From the NCBI GenBank assembly GCA_965230565.1, contig CBDDLH010000014.1:62001-126000 (forward strand): a stretch of DNA of 64,000 nucleotides. The letters run 5' to 3'. The notes beneath the pieces are model-generated. The model saw only the letters and a program-made list of their open reading frames with translations. It did not search any database and was not told the DNA's origin. A program made the position numbers and the translations under genes. Below are positions 54,361 to 63,271 of the stretch, in pieces (the first letter of the stretch is position 1; every line of letters starts with the position of its first letter). This DNA is from BCD1 sp965230565 (GTDB lineage Bacteria; Bacteroidota; Bacteroidia; Chitinophagales; Saprospiraceae).

Positions 54361-56307
54361 TCATCGTCTAAGCTCCAGCGTTACCAGTGTGCCTTCGCCG
54401 TTTTCAAAAAGATCAGCTACTTGGACGGTGAGTTTATCCTGATACATATCATTCAGGATAGCGATACGTGAGGAGACGTTATTCATGCCCTTGGATTGGC
54501 GTTTGAGTTGATGCTGAGTTTTGAGCGCCTTTGATTTTTTGCGACCAATCCCGTCATCTTGGATGGTGATGAGCAGGGTGTCCTGGTCTTTTTTAGCGAG
54601 TTTAATTTCCAGATTGCCCTTATCTTCCTTATATCGCAGGCCGTGCCAGACTGCATTTTCAATATAGGGCTGGAGCAACATAGGAGGGATTTCAAAAGCA
54701 TCTGTATCGATATCATCCGCTACCTCAAATGTGTAATCGAATTTCTCTTTGAAACGAGCATGCTCCAGTTTGAGATATAAGCCTATGAGTTCTATTTCAC
54801 TGGAAAGCGGTATAAAATCTTTTTCAGAATTCTCGAGCACAGCGCGCATCAGGGTAGAAAAATCGGTCAGGTATTTATTAGCCGCCCGTTCATCACTTTG
54901 AGCGATGAAGCTGTTGACGGAATTCAGCGCATTAAAAATAAAGTGCGGGTTCATCTGGGTGCGGAGTGATTTCAGTGCCAGGAGATTATTAGTGATTTTG
55001 CGTTGGCGATTACTTTTGTACATCAGGAATATGGTTACCACAAGTAATACCAGACCGGCGATAAGGGAATAAATGATTAAACGTTGCCGGCGGTTGCTTT
55101 CTTCCGTGAGCTGTTGTTCTTTTTCGATGAATTCGATCTTGTTTTCGGTGAGTTCCCGGTCTTTTTCGAGGATGTTTATTCTGTTTTGCTGGAGAGCCAA
55201 AGCTTTGTTGAATTGGGCAACATCTTCCAGCTCTTGTTCCTTTTGCTCGTAAAGAATATCCACCAGGTCCACGTACTTCTGGTAATTTTCGAGGGCATTA
55301 TCAAAATCGCCTACGTTCTTATAAACTTCGGAAAGTCGTTGCAGGGCATCCTTTTCTGTTTCCAGATCCTTGGCCTCGGATGCCACTTCAATACTTTTGT
55401 TTAGGTAAGGGATGGCTTCCACATATTTTTTCTGGGAAACATATGCGTCGGCAATGTCAAAATTGAGCGCCTGAGTAGTCAGGGTGTCAACTGATTTTTC
55501 AGGAAGGGATTCCACTTTGGCAAGATTGGCTTTTCTCAGGTTGATTTCCTTATCCAGCTGATTACTGCTGCGGTAATAATCGGCCATGCGCTGATTTTGT
55601 ACAACTTCCTGCTGAACGCTTTGTTGCTGAGCAACATCTATGGAATTACTGTAAAACCTTTCCGCATTGCCCGCATCTCCCTTTTGGGCATAGATCTCCC
55701 CGATTTTTGTATTCAGATCGATCACTTTATCGGGAAAATTTCGCTTTTCGGCAATTTTCAAACCATCATTGTAATAGTCCAGGGCCTGTGCGTTTTGTCC
55801 TAATGCCCTGTAATTGTCCCCCAACAATTCGAACATCTTCACTTTTTGCGCATGACTCATTTTGCGTTCTTTCTGCATAGGAGAAAGCAAGTCATTGCTT
55901 TTGGCGAAATTTTTATCCAGGCTATAACTTTCTGCAAGTTTGAGTTTGGTCTCAAGAATTTCTGAAGTAGATCGTAAATCTTTAAGCGCGATTTCATAGT
56001 TGCTTGCTGCCAGATCATAGGCTTTCCAATAGAAGTAAATGTCCCCCAGTAAATTGTAGGAAGCAGCTGTTTCGCTGCTACTGCGCAGTTTTTTAGAATC
56101 CAGTGACCTAAGTGATTCTTCTACATATTGGATGCTCAAGTCGGCATCCGTTTTTAGATAATATCTCGCTGAATCCAGGAGTTGGTCAAAAACAAGATTT
56201 TTGTTTTGGGAAATACTTTTGCGGCTTTCCTCCACAGTTTGCCCGTGCAGTGCAAAAGGTGCAAGGCAAAAGATAATCATCAATATGGAGGTAAGTCTAT
56301 TGGTCAT
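54361..56307 (-). CDS. LytS-type sensor histidine kinase with TPR sensor region
   Basis: 648 aa from the ATG at 56307, which begins a signal peptide (MTNRLTSILMIIFCLAPFALHGQ); the open frame extends upstream across a palindrome and is not preferred. About eight TPR-like helical pairs fill residues 30-360, followed by a coiled coil (LALQQNRINILEKDRELTEN) and one membrane helix (LIIYSLIAGLVLLVVTIFLM). The His_kinase domain has MNPHFIFNALNSVNSF (phospho-accepting His), LLQPYIENAVWHGL (N box) and DDGIGRKKS (G box). The partner is normally a LytTR regulator; none is adjacent. Confidence 0.93.
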   Translation of the reverse strand: MTNRLTSILMIIFCLAPFALHGQTVEESRKSISQNKNLVFDQLLDSARYYLKTDADLSIQYVEESLRSLDSKKLRSSSETAASYNLLGDIYFYWKAYDLAASNYEIALKDLRSTSEILETKLKLAESYSLDKNFAKSNDLLSPMQKERKMSHAQKVKMFELLGDNYRALGQNAQALDYYNDGLKIAEKRNFPDKVIDLNTKIGEIYAQKGDAGNAERFYSNSIDVAQQQSVQQEVVQNQRMADYYRSSNQLDKEINLRKANLAKVESLPEKSVDTLTTQALNFDIADAYVSQKKYVEAIPYLNKSIEVASEAKDLETEKDALQRLSEVYKNVGDFDNALENYQKYVDLVDILYEQKEQELEDVAQFNKALALQQNRINILEKDRELTENKIEFIEKEQQLTEESNRRQRLIIYSLIAGLVLLVVTIFLMYKSNRQRKITNNLLALKSLRTQMNPHFIFNALNSVNSFIAQSDERAANKYLTDFSTLMRAVLENSEKDFIPLSSEIELIGLYLKLEHARFKEKFDYTFEVADDIDTDAFEIPPMLLQPYIENAVWHGLRYKEDKGNLEIKLAKKDQDTLLITIQDDGIGRKKSKALKTQHQLKRQSKGMNNVSSRIAILNDMYQDKLTVQVADLFENGEGTLVTLELRR

Positions 56308-56321
56308 TTTATTGTTGTTAA

Positions 56322-56356
56322 AATAAATACTATTTTTTTGAAAAATAGTATTTATT
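56322..56356. repeat. AT-rich palindrome, copy E
   Basis: Perfect 16 bp arms AATAAATACTATTTTT / AAAAATAGTATTTATT around a TTG loop, 15 bp upstream of the kinase start. The outer AATAA/TTATT differs from copies B-D and is still complementary. Confidence 0.85.
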
Positions 56357-56667
56357 CGAAGCAACCACTCATGCAATTCATTTCAGAAAATCATTCGTGT
56401 ATGAGTGGCTTTAACCTCATCATTCGCAGCTCATTCCTCTTCAAATCTACACACTTTTATGATCATATAAAAATGACCATCAGAGGATATTTACATAAAT
56501 ATTTCCATAAAATCCATGTTGGCTCATTGAAGTAGATACTTGCCTCAATCACTCCTACTCCTGGCTCATTTTGCATTTTTCCCGGCATTTTCCGTCCATA
56601 CCTTTGCTCTGAATTAATGAAGTAATTTTATAACAACTTCAATTTAAATCATCATTCAAACTAAAAA

Positions 56668-56743
56668 CAGATGAACCGTCCATGATTAAATCATCATTAA
56701 ACACCCAAGGGAATGATTATTTAATCATGGTAAGCTCCATCTG
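56668..56743. repeat. long palindromic structure upstream of the SIMPL gene
   Basis: Core arms CATGATTAAATCATCATT (56681-56698) and AATGATTATTTAATCATG (56712-56729) pair at 16 of 18 positions. Outer CAGATG / CATCTG (56668-56673 and 56738-56743) extend it. It ends 28 bp before the next start codon. It could be an operator or a leader hairpin. The remainder of 56357-56667 has no gene. Confidence 0.6.
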
Positions 56744-56770
56744 ATCGTTAAATTATTAAAAAATAAACAG

Positions 56771-57736
56771 ATGAAATTCAGAATTATTATTCTCGCGCTC
56801 TCACTGATACCCCAATTGCTTTTGGCCCAGCATATGGGCAACCAGAATTACGTAGCCACCAATAGCCGGGCTCATGTACGCGCCATACAGCCTTCTCCTC
56901 ATGTAAGTCTGGAAGTCAACGCCATGATGAATGTCAAAGCTTCTTCCTACACGGCTGTTTTTAACGTCACCCAGGTCGGTGAAACCTCAGAATCAACCAA
57001 TTCACTAATCAACTCGAGGATCGAAAAAATTGTTGCAGGTGCACTTGAACTTGGTTTGACCGCGGAGGACATTCATGTAGATATGATCTCCTTTGTGCCG
57101 GTTTATGAAGTTGAGGTGGAGAAAAAACTATTTAGCAAAACCTATAATGAAGTGCCCAAAGGGTTTGAGATCCAGAAAAATATCCATATCAATTATCGAA
57201 AACACGGTATCCTGGATCACATCATTACCTTATGTGCAGACAATGAAATTTACGACCTGGTTAAGGTGGATTATTTCGTAGATGATTTGGAAAGTGTATA
57301 TGATTCTCTCCAGCATTCAGCATTGAGGGTGGTGGAATCCAAAAAAGCTTTTTATAAAGCTGTCGGTATGGATTTTGAACAATTCAATATGATCTTTTCG
57401 GAAAAAAGGGCAGCGATTACCCCACATGATGCCTATTCCAATTACCAGGCATTCAGCAGTTATTCCCTTGATGCCGTTAAACAGAAGCAAGGACTTAAAG
57501 AAGTGAAAAAGAAAACTTCACTGTTTTACAATCCCATTTCCTACAAAAATTTCGATGTGGTCATCAACCCTGAAATCAACGAGCCCGTTGTCCAATTCAC
57601 TTTAAATGTCAAGGTGCATTACAGCCCAAAACCACAGCAGCCCGCAACAAGGGAAGTAGTAAAGGAAAAGAACAGGTATTTCATGCTCATGGAAGATGGG
57701 AATATGAAGGAGTTGAAGGTGGAGTGTGAGGATTGA
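56771..57736 (+). CDS. SIMPL (DUF541)-like secreted protein
   Basis: 321 aa with a signal peptide (cleavage after LLAQ, about residue 20). The core from about residue 45 (VSLEVNAMMNVKASSYTAVF, VTQVGETSESTNSLINSRIE, LGLTAEDIHVDMISFVPVYE) follows the SIMPL/DUF541 pattern of alternating strands and helices. Later parts (GILDHIITLCADNEIYDLVK) continue the fold. SIMPL proteins are periplasmic with no agreed function. The C-terminal 50 residues are extended and polar. It may be regulated through the palindrome just upstream. Confidence 0.8.
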   Translation: MKFRIIILALSLIPQLLLAQHMGNQNYVATNSRAHVRAIQPSPHVSLEVNAMMNVKASSYTAVFNVTQVGETSESTNSLINSRIEKIVAGALELGLTAEDIHVDMISFVPVYEVEVEKKLFSKTYNEVPKGFEIQKNIHINYRKHGILDHIITLCADNEIYDLVKVDYFVDDLESVYDSLQHSALRVVESKKAFYKAVGMDFEQFNMIFSEKRAAITPHDAYSNYQAFSSYSLDAVKQKQGLKEVKKKTSLFYNPISYKNFDVVINPEINEPVVQFTLNVKVHYSPKPQQPATREVVKEKNRYFMLMEDGNMKELKVECED

Positions 57737-57788
57737 GGCAGTTTTCAGTCGGCAGTCGGCAGTCTTCAGTCCACAGTTGGCAGTACCG
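57737..57788 (+). repeat. CAGTCGGCAGTCTTCAGTCC permutation repeat
   Basis: Almost the same words as at 50385-50430, ending in CAGTACCGGTTTT here and CAGTACCAGTTTG there. Confidence 0.6.
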
Positions 57789-57905
57789 GTTTTTTAGAAA
57801 AATTTGTCAAGGTTTTGCCTTTGCCAGGCTTTAGGGAAGAAAGGCGACACCTTGTCGAAGCTGTTAGTAAACCAGACCTTATACTTTAATGAAAAACCTT
57901 CAATA

Positions 57906-58400
57906 ATGAAGAGACCAAAAATTTTGTTTATTGCTTTTGTATGCTGTTTTTTTAATGCCTATTTTAGCCAAGGACAAGCTCCAATAAAATATGTGAAAAT
58001 AAATACAGAAGTATTTGCAGACACCTTTTTATTTGAAACCATTTTTGAAATAATAGGGGAAAAGGTGAAGCTTCTTGAATATAAGCAACCTTTTTCAGCC
58101 TCTGTTAAATATGGTGAAGTAGTTGAGAAAAGTGAAAGAAAGCAATTGCTTAGAATGGATAGTGCACTTTGGACTTCACTTAATTATTTAGATATTCATT
58201 ATGATACGCTTGCCGAAATTGAAACTTATGAGTTAATTGAAATCGACGAGGGAAATTTTGAAGTTTATAAAACGATCTCAACAGCCAGAGATTCTTTGTT
58301 CAGAACGAAGCCTTATTATCAGGTTGATACCTTGAATCGATTGGAATATTTTTTGTTTAATCGGTTAATGGAATTGAACATCAAATGGTCCAAAAAATAA
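57906..58400 (+). CDS. small secreted protein of unknown function
   Basis: 164 aa from the ATG at 57906. The frame opens 34 codons earlier, but that part runs through intergenic sequence and has no signal. The signal peptide is MKRPKILFIAFVCCFFNAYF (cleavage after SQGQ). The rest has strand-like stretches (FLFETIFEIIGEKVKLLEYK, IETYELIEIDEGNFEVYKTI) and no family I know. The next gene starts 9 bp after the stop, suggesting one transcript. Confidence 0.65.
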   Translation: MKRPKILFIAFVCCFFNAYFSQGQAPIKYVKINTEVFADTFLFETIFEIIGEKVKLLEYKQPFSASVKYGEVVEKSERKQLLRMDSALWTSLNYLDIHYDTLAEIETYELIEIDEGNFEVYKTISTARDSLFRTKPYYQVDTLNRLEYFLFNRLMELNIKWSKK

Positions 58401-58409
58401 AATACAGCT

Positions 58410-58922
58410 ATGAAAAAATTAATATTTCTAACCTTAATAACCACCCTGTTTTTCTCCTGTAAACCCGACGATCAGCCAATGCCTGAAGGAGATGTAAGTT
58501 TCCATTTGTTGACTTCCTTTGAGACATTTGATAATTTTAAAATTCATGAGTCATCGATTTTGTGGGACAGCAATGTTTACCTCAGTTACGATGATCTGGA
58601 GTCCTATGATCGTGATTCCTATAGTTTTAAATTGTCCGAAGAAGCAATTGAATTTCTCGACAACCAGGAGTTTAATGTGCACGGGACGGGCTTTGTGGTT
58701 GTTGCAGGTGAAGACCCTGTCTATACCGGGTATTTTTGGCCGTCCTATTCATCCATGTCATGCGACTGGCTGGTGGCAGATCCTTTGATGGCAGGAATTA
58801 CCGGCGAGTTGCGGATGCGACTTGGTTATCCCGGAGGAGGGCTCGATGGTTTGATTCCGGATAAGCGAAATAAAGACATTATCCTGGATATATTCCGCAG
58901 GGATGGCAAATTGATTGAATGA
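58410..58922 (+). CDS. hypothetical lipoprotein
   Basis: 170 aa, lipobox LFFSC (Cys at about residue 17). After a short linker the domain (VSFHLLTSFETFDNFKIHES, FKLSEEAIEFLDNQEFNVHG, PVYTGYFWPSYSSMSCDWLV) has no family I recognise. It is probably surface or periplasmic. Cotranscribed with the gene at 57906 (9 bp spacer). Confidence 0.75.
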   Translation: MKKLIFLTLITTLFFSCKPDDQPMPEGDVSFHLLTSFETFDNFKIHESSILWDSNVYLSYDDLESYDRDSYSFKLSEEAIEFLDNQEFNVHGTGFVVVAGEDPVYTGYFWPSYSSMSCDWLVADPLMAGITGELRMRLGYPGGGLDGLIPDKRNKDIILDIFRRDGKLIE

Positions 58923-59086
58923 TAAAAAACTTGGATTTCAATTCGTAGACCAGTCCTAAGTTGGTTTTCAGGTGGTGGGATGGCGCTTTTGGCTTTTGTA
59001 GTTTACCATACCCTTGAGATACTGTTTTTTGAAATTTTTTTAAAAATTCGTATCTTAATAACCATTTTTCTTTAAAAGAGTAGGGT

Positions 59087-59857
59087 ATGCAGGAGTTTCA
59101 ACTTGTAAGGTTACGTACCTTTAAATGGATTTCAAAATGTTTGGCTCTGTTGCTTATGGGAGTAATAATCTCAGGTTGTACCGAACTGAATCTATCAAGT
59201 TTAGACAAACCTGGATTGGATGCGATCGAACTTTCAGACATCATATTGGTGGATACCTTCAACATCAATTGTCATTACGATTCTCTTCCATATTTGTCCG
59301 TTGCCGACTATCCTCCGGTTTTTATCGGGCGATTATCGGATTCAGTTTCCATAGATCACCGGTCGGAATTCGAAAACTTTTACGATTATTCCTGGACACA
59401 GTTTAATGCTCCTGATCTGTTTACACTGGATGTGTTGGTAGATACCACCAGGATAATCCCGAATTCAAATCCATACACACTCCCGGTGCCAATTCCTGAA
59501 AATGCCGGCAGACCTGTAGAAAGACGGGGATATTGTGCCTATCCGGTTTTTATGATGAATCAGAGCACCGATACTGTTTCTGTTGGATATGGTCAGTTTA
59601 TTCCGCTGATCCTCGAAGCAAAGGACAGTACGGATACCTGGCGACCATTGCAAACAAGTTATATTTATGATTGTGGGACCGGGCTGAACACTATTTTCCT
59701 GCCGCCGGGAAATACCTTGATTACTTCCTGTAAAATTTTCCGGGGAGACTATGAAACCGTTTTAAGGCTGAAATTTGGATACGAGTGGTTCAATTATTCC
59801 AACCAATTCATAGGATCAATTGATTATGGCCAGTTTGAATTGAAACCGCGAGATTAA
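59087..59857 (+). CDS. hypothetical lipoprotein, Asp/Pro-rich
   Basis: 256 aa with a lipoprotein signal ending in IISGC after a slightly long N-region (residues 1-14 before the hydrophobic core). The rest is mostly beta with Cys pairs at mid-length (GYCAYPVFMM; YIYDCGTGLN; ITSCKIF). I recognise no family. Monocistronic, ends in a clear terminator. Confidence 0.72.
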   Translation: MQEFQLVRLRTFKWISKCLALLLMGVIISGCTELNLSSLDKPGLDAIELSDIILVDTFNINCHYDSLPYLSVADYPPVFIGRLSDSVSIDHRSEFENFYDYSWTQFNAPDLFTLDVLVDTTRIIPNSNPYTLPVPIPENAGRPVERRGYCAYPVFMMNQSTDTVSVGYGQFIPLILEAKDSTDTWRPLQTSYIYDCGTGLNTIFLPPGNTLITSCKIFRGDYETVLRLKFGYEWFNYSNQFIGSIDYGQFELKPRD

Positions 59858-59874
59858 TGGATGGTGTAACGAAA

Positions 59875-59917
59875 AAGAGCCCAAAGGTTTTGGAAACTTT
59901 CGGGCTCTTGTCTTTTT
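59875..59917 (+). terminator. intrinsic terminator
   Basis: AAGAGCCC and AAAG (59875-59886) pair with CTTT and GGGCTCTT (59897-59909), with one unpaired C, followed by GTCTTTTTAT. It also faces the 3' end of the GH3 gene on the other strand and may act both ways. Confidence 0.75.
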
Positions 59918-59935
59918 ATATGCAAGGTTGGTTTA

Positions 59936-62323
59936 TCAACGTCCCTTCACATTGGTCATTTCTTCAATAGGTTCTTTTGGAACAAGCACTTTATTCGTTT
60001 TTTCAACAATGATTTCCTTTTCAAGCTCGAAAATTTTTGAAGCTTTGATGTCCTCACTTGAGGCTCCCACTTTTACAACGTACGTTCCTGCGTCGGCAAT
60101 CCATGCGGAACGATCAGAGTAAAAGGAACTGAGATCTTTTGCAGACAGTTTAAGGCTGAGGGTCTGCGTTTCTCCCGGTTGTAGCAGTTTGGTTTTTGCA
60201 AATCCTTTCAATTCCGCAACGGGTTTGTCGATGGTGGAAACAGGAGCAGAAAGATAAAGCTGAACCACTTCCTTTCCTGCTACTTTACCGGAATTGGTAA
60301 TATCAATGTTCACCGTCAGTTCTCCTTCAAAATTTTTAGCACTCAAAACGAGATTGTTATAATCAAAAGAAGTGTAGGAAAGTCCATAACCAAACGGGTA
60401 GGCCGTTTTGAAGCCAAAGGAATTAAAATAGCGATAACCTACATAAATACCTTCTTCATACACAACTTTTGAATCTATGCCTCTAGACATATTACCCATG
60501 AATTCTTCTTTAGCTCCGGGAATTGCTTCTCCAGGGAAGTTTTTTCCGCTCGGAATATCCGAGTAACTCATAGGAAATGTTGTAGCCAGTTTTCCGGAAG
60601 GGTTGACTTTTCCGGTCAGGATATCAGCAAGGGCGTTTCCAGCCTCCTGCCCGCCTTGCCAGGCCAGTACGATGGCATCAACCTCATCCCGCCAGCTGGC
60701 CGTTTCAACGACATTGCCGATGTTCAGGATCAGAACGACTTTTTTGCCATGAGCATGATAAGCTTTACTCACCTTTGAGATCAGTGATTTTTCTATGGCC
60801 GTAAGGTTGAAGTCTCCTTCCAGCTCACGGTCTTTGGATTCTCCTGAATTCCGCCCGATGGTAATTAATGCGATATCTGTCATCTTCGCTTTTGTGTTTA
60901 GTGTCTGATCATCGAGCGGCATTTCAGGAACCAGTGGAGGTAACTCCATGAAAGATTTTCTTTTGGGTTGTTTGGCTTTTTCTTGTTTAACCCATTCGTT
61001 GTAAATTGTTTTTATGGAAGGTTCGACAGGGTAGCCGGCATTTTCCAATCCTTCTACCATGGAAATCGTGTAACCTTCATTGACATCACCGCTTCCGCTG
61101 CCTCCGGAAATATAATCATAGGAACTCACTCCATATGCGGCGATCTTAATTCCGGGTTTGCCAAACGGTAGCGCTTCCTGATTTTTCAGCAATATAGTTC
61201 CTTCGGTTGCCGCCTGGCGGGCAATAACGGCATTCGCTTTCAGATCCGGATTGTCTGAATATTTATAACCTTTGAAAGCTGGCGAATTAAAAACAATCTT
61301 CAGTATTCGTGAGATGTTTTTATCCAGGGTTTCCATTGGCAATTCGCCGTTTTTAACCGCATTAGCAATAGCTTTTGCTTGCTGTGGCGAGCCGGGCATG
61401 ATCAGATCATTTCCTGCTTTCATCTGTTCGACTGGGTTGTCCCCTGCAAACCAGTCGGTAGTTACGAAACCTTCAAATCCCCATTCTTCCCTTAAGACCG
61501 TTGTCAGTAATTCTTTGTTTTGAGAGTTGAAGTAGCCATTGAGTTTATTATAAGAACTCATGATGGTCCAGGGTTGAGCCTCTTTTACAGCAATTTCAAA
61601 CCCTTTGAAGTAAATTTCTCTGAGTGCTCTTTCCGAAACAATGGTGTTGATTTTTAATCTGTTGGTTTCCTGATTATTAGCGACAAAGTGTTTGATAGAG
61701 GTGCCGACGCCCTCAGATTCAATACCGTTGACAAAAGCAGCGGCAAGCTTTCCTGAAAGCAAAGGGTCTTCAGAATAATATTCGAAATTTCTGCCGGATA
61801 GTGGATTACGATGAATATTCATCCCCGGTGCCAGCATAATATCCACACCGTATTCTTTAGCCTCATTTCCCATCGCTTGTCCAATTTGGTAAAGCAGGTC
61901 TGTATCCCAGCTGGATGCGAGCATGGTAGCGACCGGGAAAGCCGTACAATGATAGGTCCTGTCGCTATGTGCATCACGAGTGGGGTCAATGCGGACCCCT
62001 GCCGGACCATCGGAGAGGACTATAGAGGGGATACCCAATGCAGGTACGTCAAAGGTGCTGCCGGCTGCTCCGGGCACTTTTTCTTCGCGTTCGGTTTTAT
62101 GTATTCCGGGCAGTTTCATGCCCATGCCAACTACCAGGTGTGCTTTTTCTTCCAGCGATAATCTGGGAATCAGGTCAGCTATCCGCTCTTCATCGGAGAG
62201 CTTTGGGTTTTCAAATTTGTCCATTTTACCGTTATTGTTCAGGTCCTTGAAAGCAGACTGGGCGTTTGCAAATAATGGAATAAATGTAAGTAGCAGAAGT
62301 GTTAATCTGAAAGAATTTACCAT
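59936..62323 (-). CDS. bglX: secreted GH3 beta-glucosidase
   Basis: 795 aa with a signal peptide (cleavage after ANAQ, about residue 22). A short Asn/Asp-rich segment (DLNNNGKMDKFENP) resembles an EF-hand/dockerin-like calcium loop. The GH3 N-domain has LSDGPAGVRIDPTRD, GRNFEYYSEDPLLSGKLAAA, KHFVANNQETNR and the nucleophile Asp in GFVTTDWF. The C-domain (SGGSGSGDVN) and a fibronectin-III-like domain (FGYGLSYTSFDY, VNIDITNSGKVAGKEVVQLY) complete the BglX-type architecture. It is periplasmic; it hydrolyses beta-linked glucosides (possibly xylosides). Divergent from a Nudix regulator, which probably controls it. Confidence 0.93.
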   Translation of the reverse strand: MVNSFRLTLLLLTFIPLFANAQSAFKDLNNNGKMDKFENPKLSDEERIADLIPRLSLEEKAHLVVGMGMKLPGIHKTEREEKVPGAAGSTFDVPALGIPSIVLSDGPAGVRIDPTRDAHSDRTYHCTAFPVATMLASSWDTDLLYQIGQAMGNEAKEYGVDIMLAPGMNIHRNPLSGRNFEYYSEDPLLSGKLAAAFVNGIESEGVGTSIKHFVANNQETNRLKINTIVSERALREIYFKGFEIAVKEAQPWTIMSSYNKLNGYFNSQNKELLTTVLREEWGFEGFVTTDWFAGDNPVEQMKAGNDLIMPGSPQQAKAIANAVKNGELPMETLDKNISRILKIVFNSPAFKGYKYSDNPDLKANAVIARQAATEGTILLKNQEALPFGKPGIKIAAYGVSSYDYISGGSGSGDVNEGYTISMVEGLENAGYPVEPSIKTIYNEWVKQEKAKQPKRKSFMELPPLVPEMPLDDQTLNTKAKMTDIALITIGRNSGESKDRELEGDFNLTAIEKSLISKVSKAYHAHGKKVVLILNIGNVVETASWRDEVDAIVLAWQGGQEAGNALADILTGKVNPSGKLATTFPMSYSDIPSGKNFPGEAIPGAKEEFMGNMSRGIDSKVVYEEGIYVGYRYFNSFGFKTAYPFGYGLSYTSFDYNNLVLSAKNFEGELTVNIDITNSGKVAGKEVVQLYLSAPVSTIDKPVAELKGFAKTKLLQPGETQTLSLKLSAKDLSSFYSDRSAWIADAGTYVVKVGASSEDIKASKIFELEKEIIVEKTNKVLVPKEPIEEMTNVKGR

Positions 62324-62340
62324 AATTAAAGTCTTATTGT

Positions 62341-62351
62341 GTCATAATGAC
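62341..62351. promoter_or_regulatory. palindrome GTCATAATGAC, candidate operator
   Basis: A perfect 11 bp palindrome lies 18 bp upstream of the GH3 start, in the 83 bp between the GH3 gene and the Nudix-type regulator gene. On the GH3 strand a near -7 box (CATCTTTG) lies just beyond it, so binding here would block GH3 transcription. Position supports an operator; the binding protein is inferred. Confidence 0.4.
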
Positions 62352-62382
62352 GCAAAGATGAATAATATTTGTGAATTTTTCC

Positions 62383-62390
62383 TATTTTTG
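62383..62390 (+). promoter_or_regulatory. -7 box (TATTTTTG) of the Nudix regulator gene
   Basis: An exact TAnnTTTG match 16 bp before the ATG at 62407, so the leader would be very short. It overlaps the palindrome TTGATCAA. Confidence 0.4.
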
Positions 62391-62406
62391 ATCAAATTTT
62401 TTTCTT

Positions 62407-63153
62407 ATGCGTGTTTTCGGGTTAGAAAGATATCATCCTGGTTTGTCTTTGGATTGCGTCATTTTTGGGTTTCATGAAAATGAGCTTAAGGTTTTATTGC
62501 TGAAAATGAAAAACTGGGACATGTGGGCTCTGCCAGGAGGGTTTGTACCGAATAACATGAGCGTTGATGAGGCTGCAGCTGAGGCTCTTTTTGAAAGAAC
62601 AGGGCTTAAGGATATTTTTTTAAGGCAGTTTTATTTATTCGGAAATCCTGAACGGAATAATGCTGATCATGTGGAAAAATTAGTAGAAAGAGGGGTGATC
62701 CCGGATAATTTAAGGGCTTGGTTCAGTCAGCGATTTGTGTCAATAGGATATTATTCGCTGGTCGAGTTTTCAAAAGTGACGCCGGTTCCGGATGCGATTT
62801 CCGAATTTTGTGAATGGAAGTCTCTGAATGACCTGCCTCCAATGATCATTGACCATGAGGAAATTCTTGAAAAAGCATATCAAACGCTGAAAAAGGAACT
62901 GGATGATGAACCGGTTGGCTTGAATTTGTTGCCGGAAAAATTTACTATGACCGAATTACAAACCTTGTACGAAACCATTCTGGGAAAGCAGCTCGATCGC
63001 CGGAATTTCAGGAGGAAAATCCTTGCCTGGGATATTCTTGCAGAAACCGGGGAGCGGAGAATGGGGGGGCGTCACAAAGCTCCGGTCTTGTATCAGTTTG
63101 ATCAGGAAAAATATGATCGGGCCTTGCGGGAGGGCTTGAAGCAGGGATGGTGA
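62407..63153 (+). CDS. NrtR/AraR-like Nudix-type transcription regulator
   Basis: 248 aa. A Nudix fold (residues 10-140; LDCVIFGFHENELKVLLLKM, WALPGGFVPNNMSVDEAAAE, ALFERTGL) is followed by a winged-helix domain (FTMTELQTLYETILGKQLDR, RNFRRKILAWDIL). The Nudix catalytic box is degenerate: the expected R-E-L-x-E-E core reads E-A-L-F-E-R, so hydrolase activity is probably lost and the domain likely senses a ligand. In Bacteroidota, proteins of this build regulate sugar-use genes; divergence from the GH3 gene fits that. Confidence 0.9.
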   Translation: MRVFGLERYHPGLSLDCVIFGFHENELKVLLLKMKNWDMWALPGGFVPNNMSVDEAAAEALFERTGLKDIFLRQFYLFGNPERNNADHVEKLVERGVIPDNLRAWFSQRFVSIGYYSLVEFSKVTPVPDAISEFCEWKSLNDLPPMIIDHEEILEKAYQTLKKELDDEPVGLNLLPEKFTMTELQTLYETILGKQLDRRNFRRKILAWDILAETGERRMGGRHKAPVLYQFDQEKYDRALREGLKQGW

Positions 63154-63160
63154 TCAAAAA

Positions 63161-63208
63161 AAACACAGTGACGGCCTGACTCTGAGTCAGGCCGTCACTG
63201 TGTTTTTC
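63161..63208. terminator. bidirectional terminator
   Basis: A perfect 22 bp palindrome (63161-63182 with 63184-63205, single-base centre) with AAACACAG and CTGTGTTT ends, flanked by A-run and T-run. It lies between two convergent genes and fits termination on both strands. Confidence 0.9.
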
Positions 63209-63271
63209 ATAACCTCTCTATTATATTAAAGCCACGAGAATTGAAAACGTGACAATTTTTTAACACTTTTT

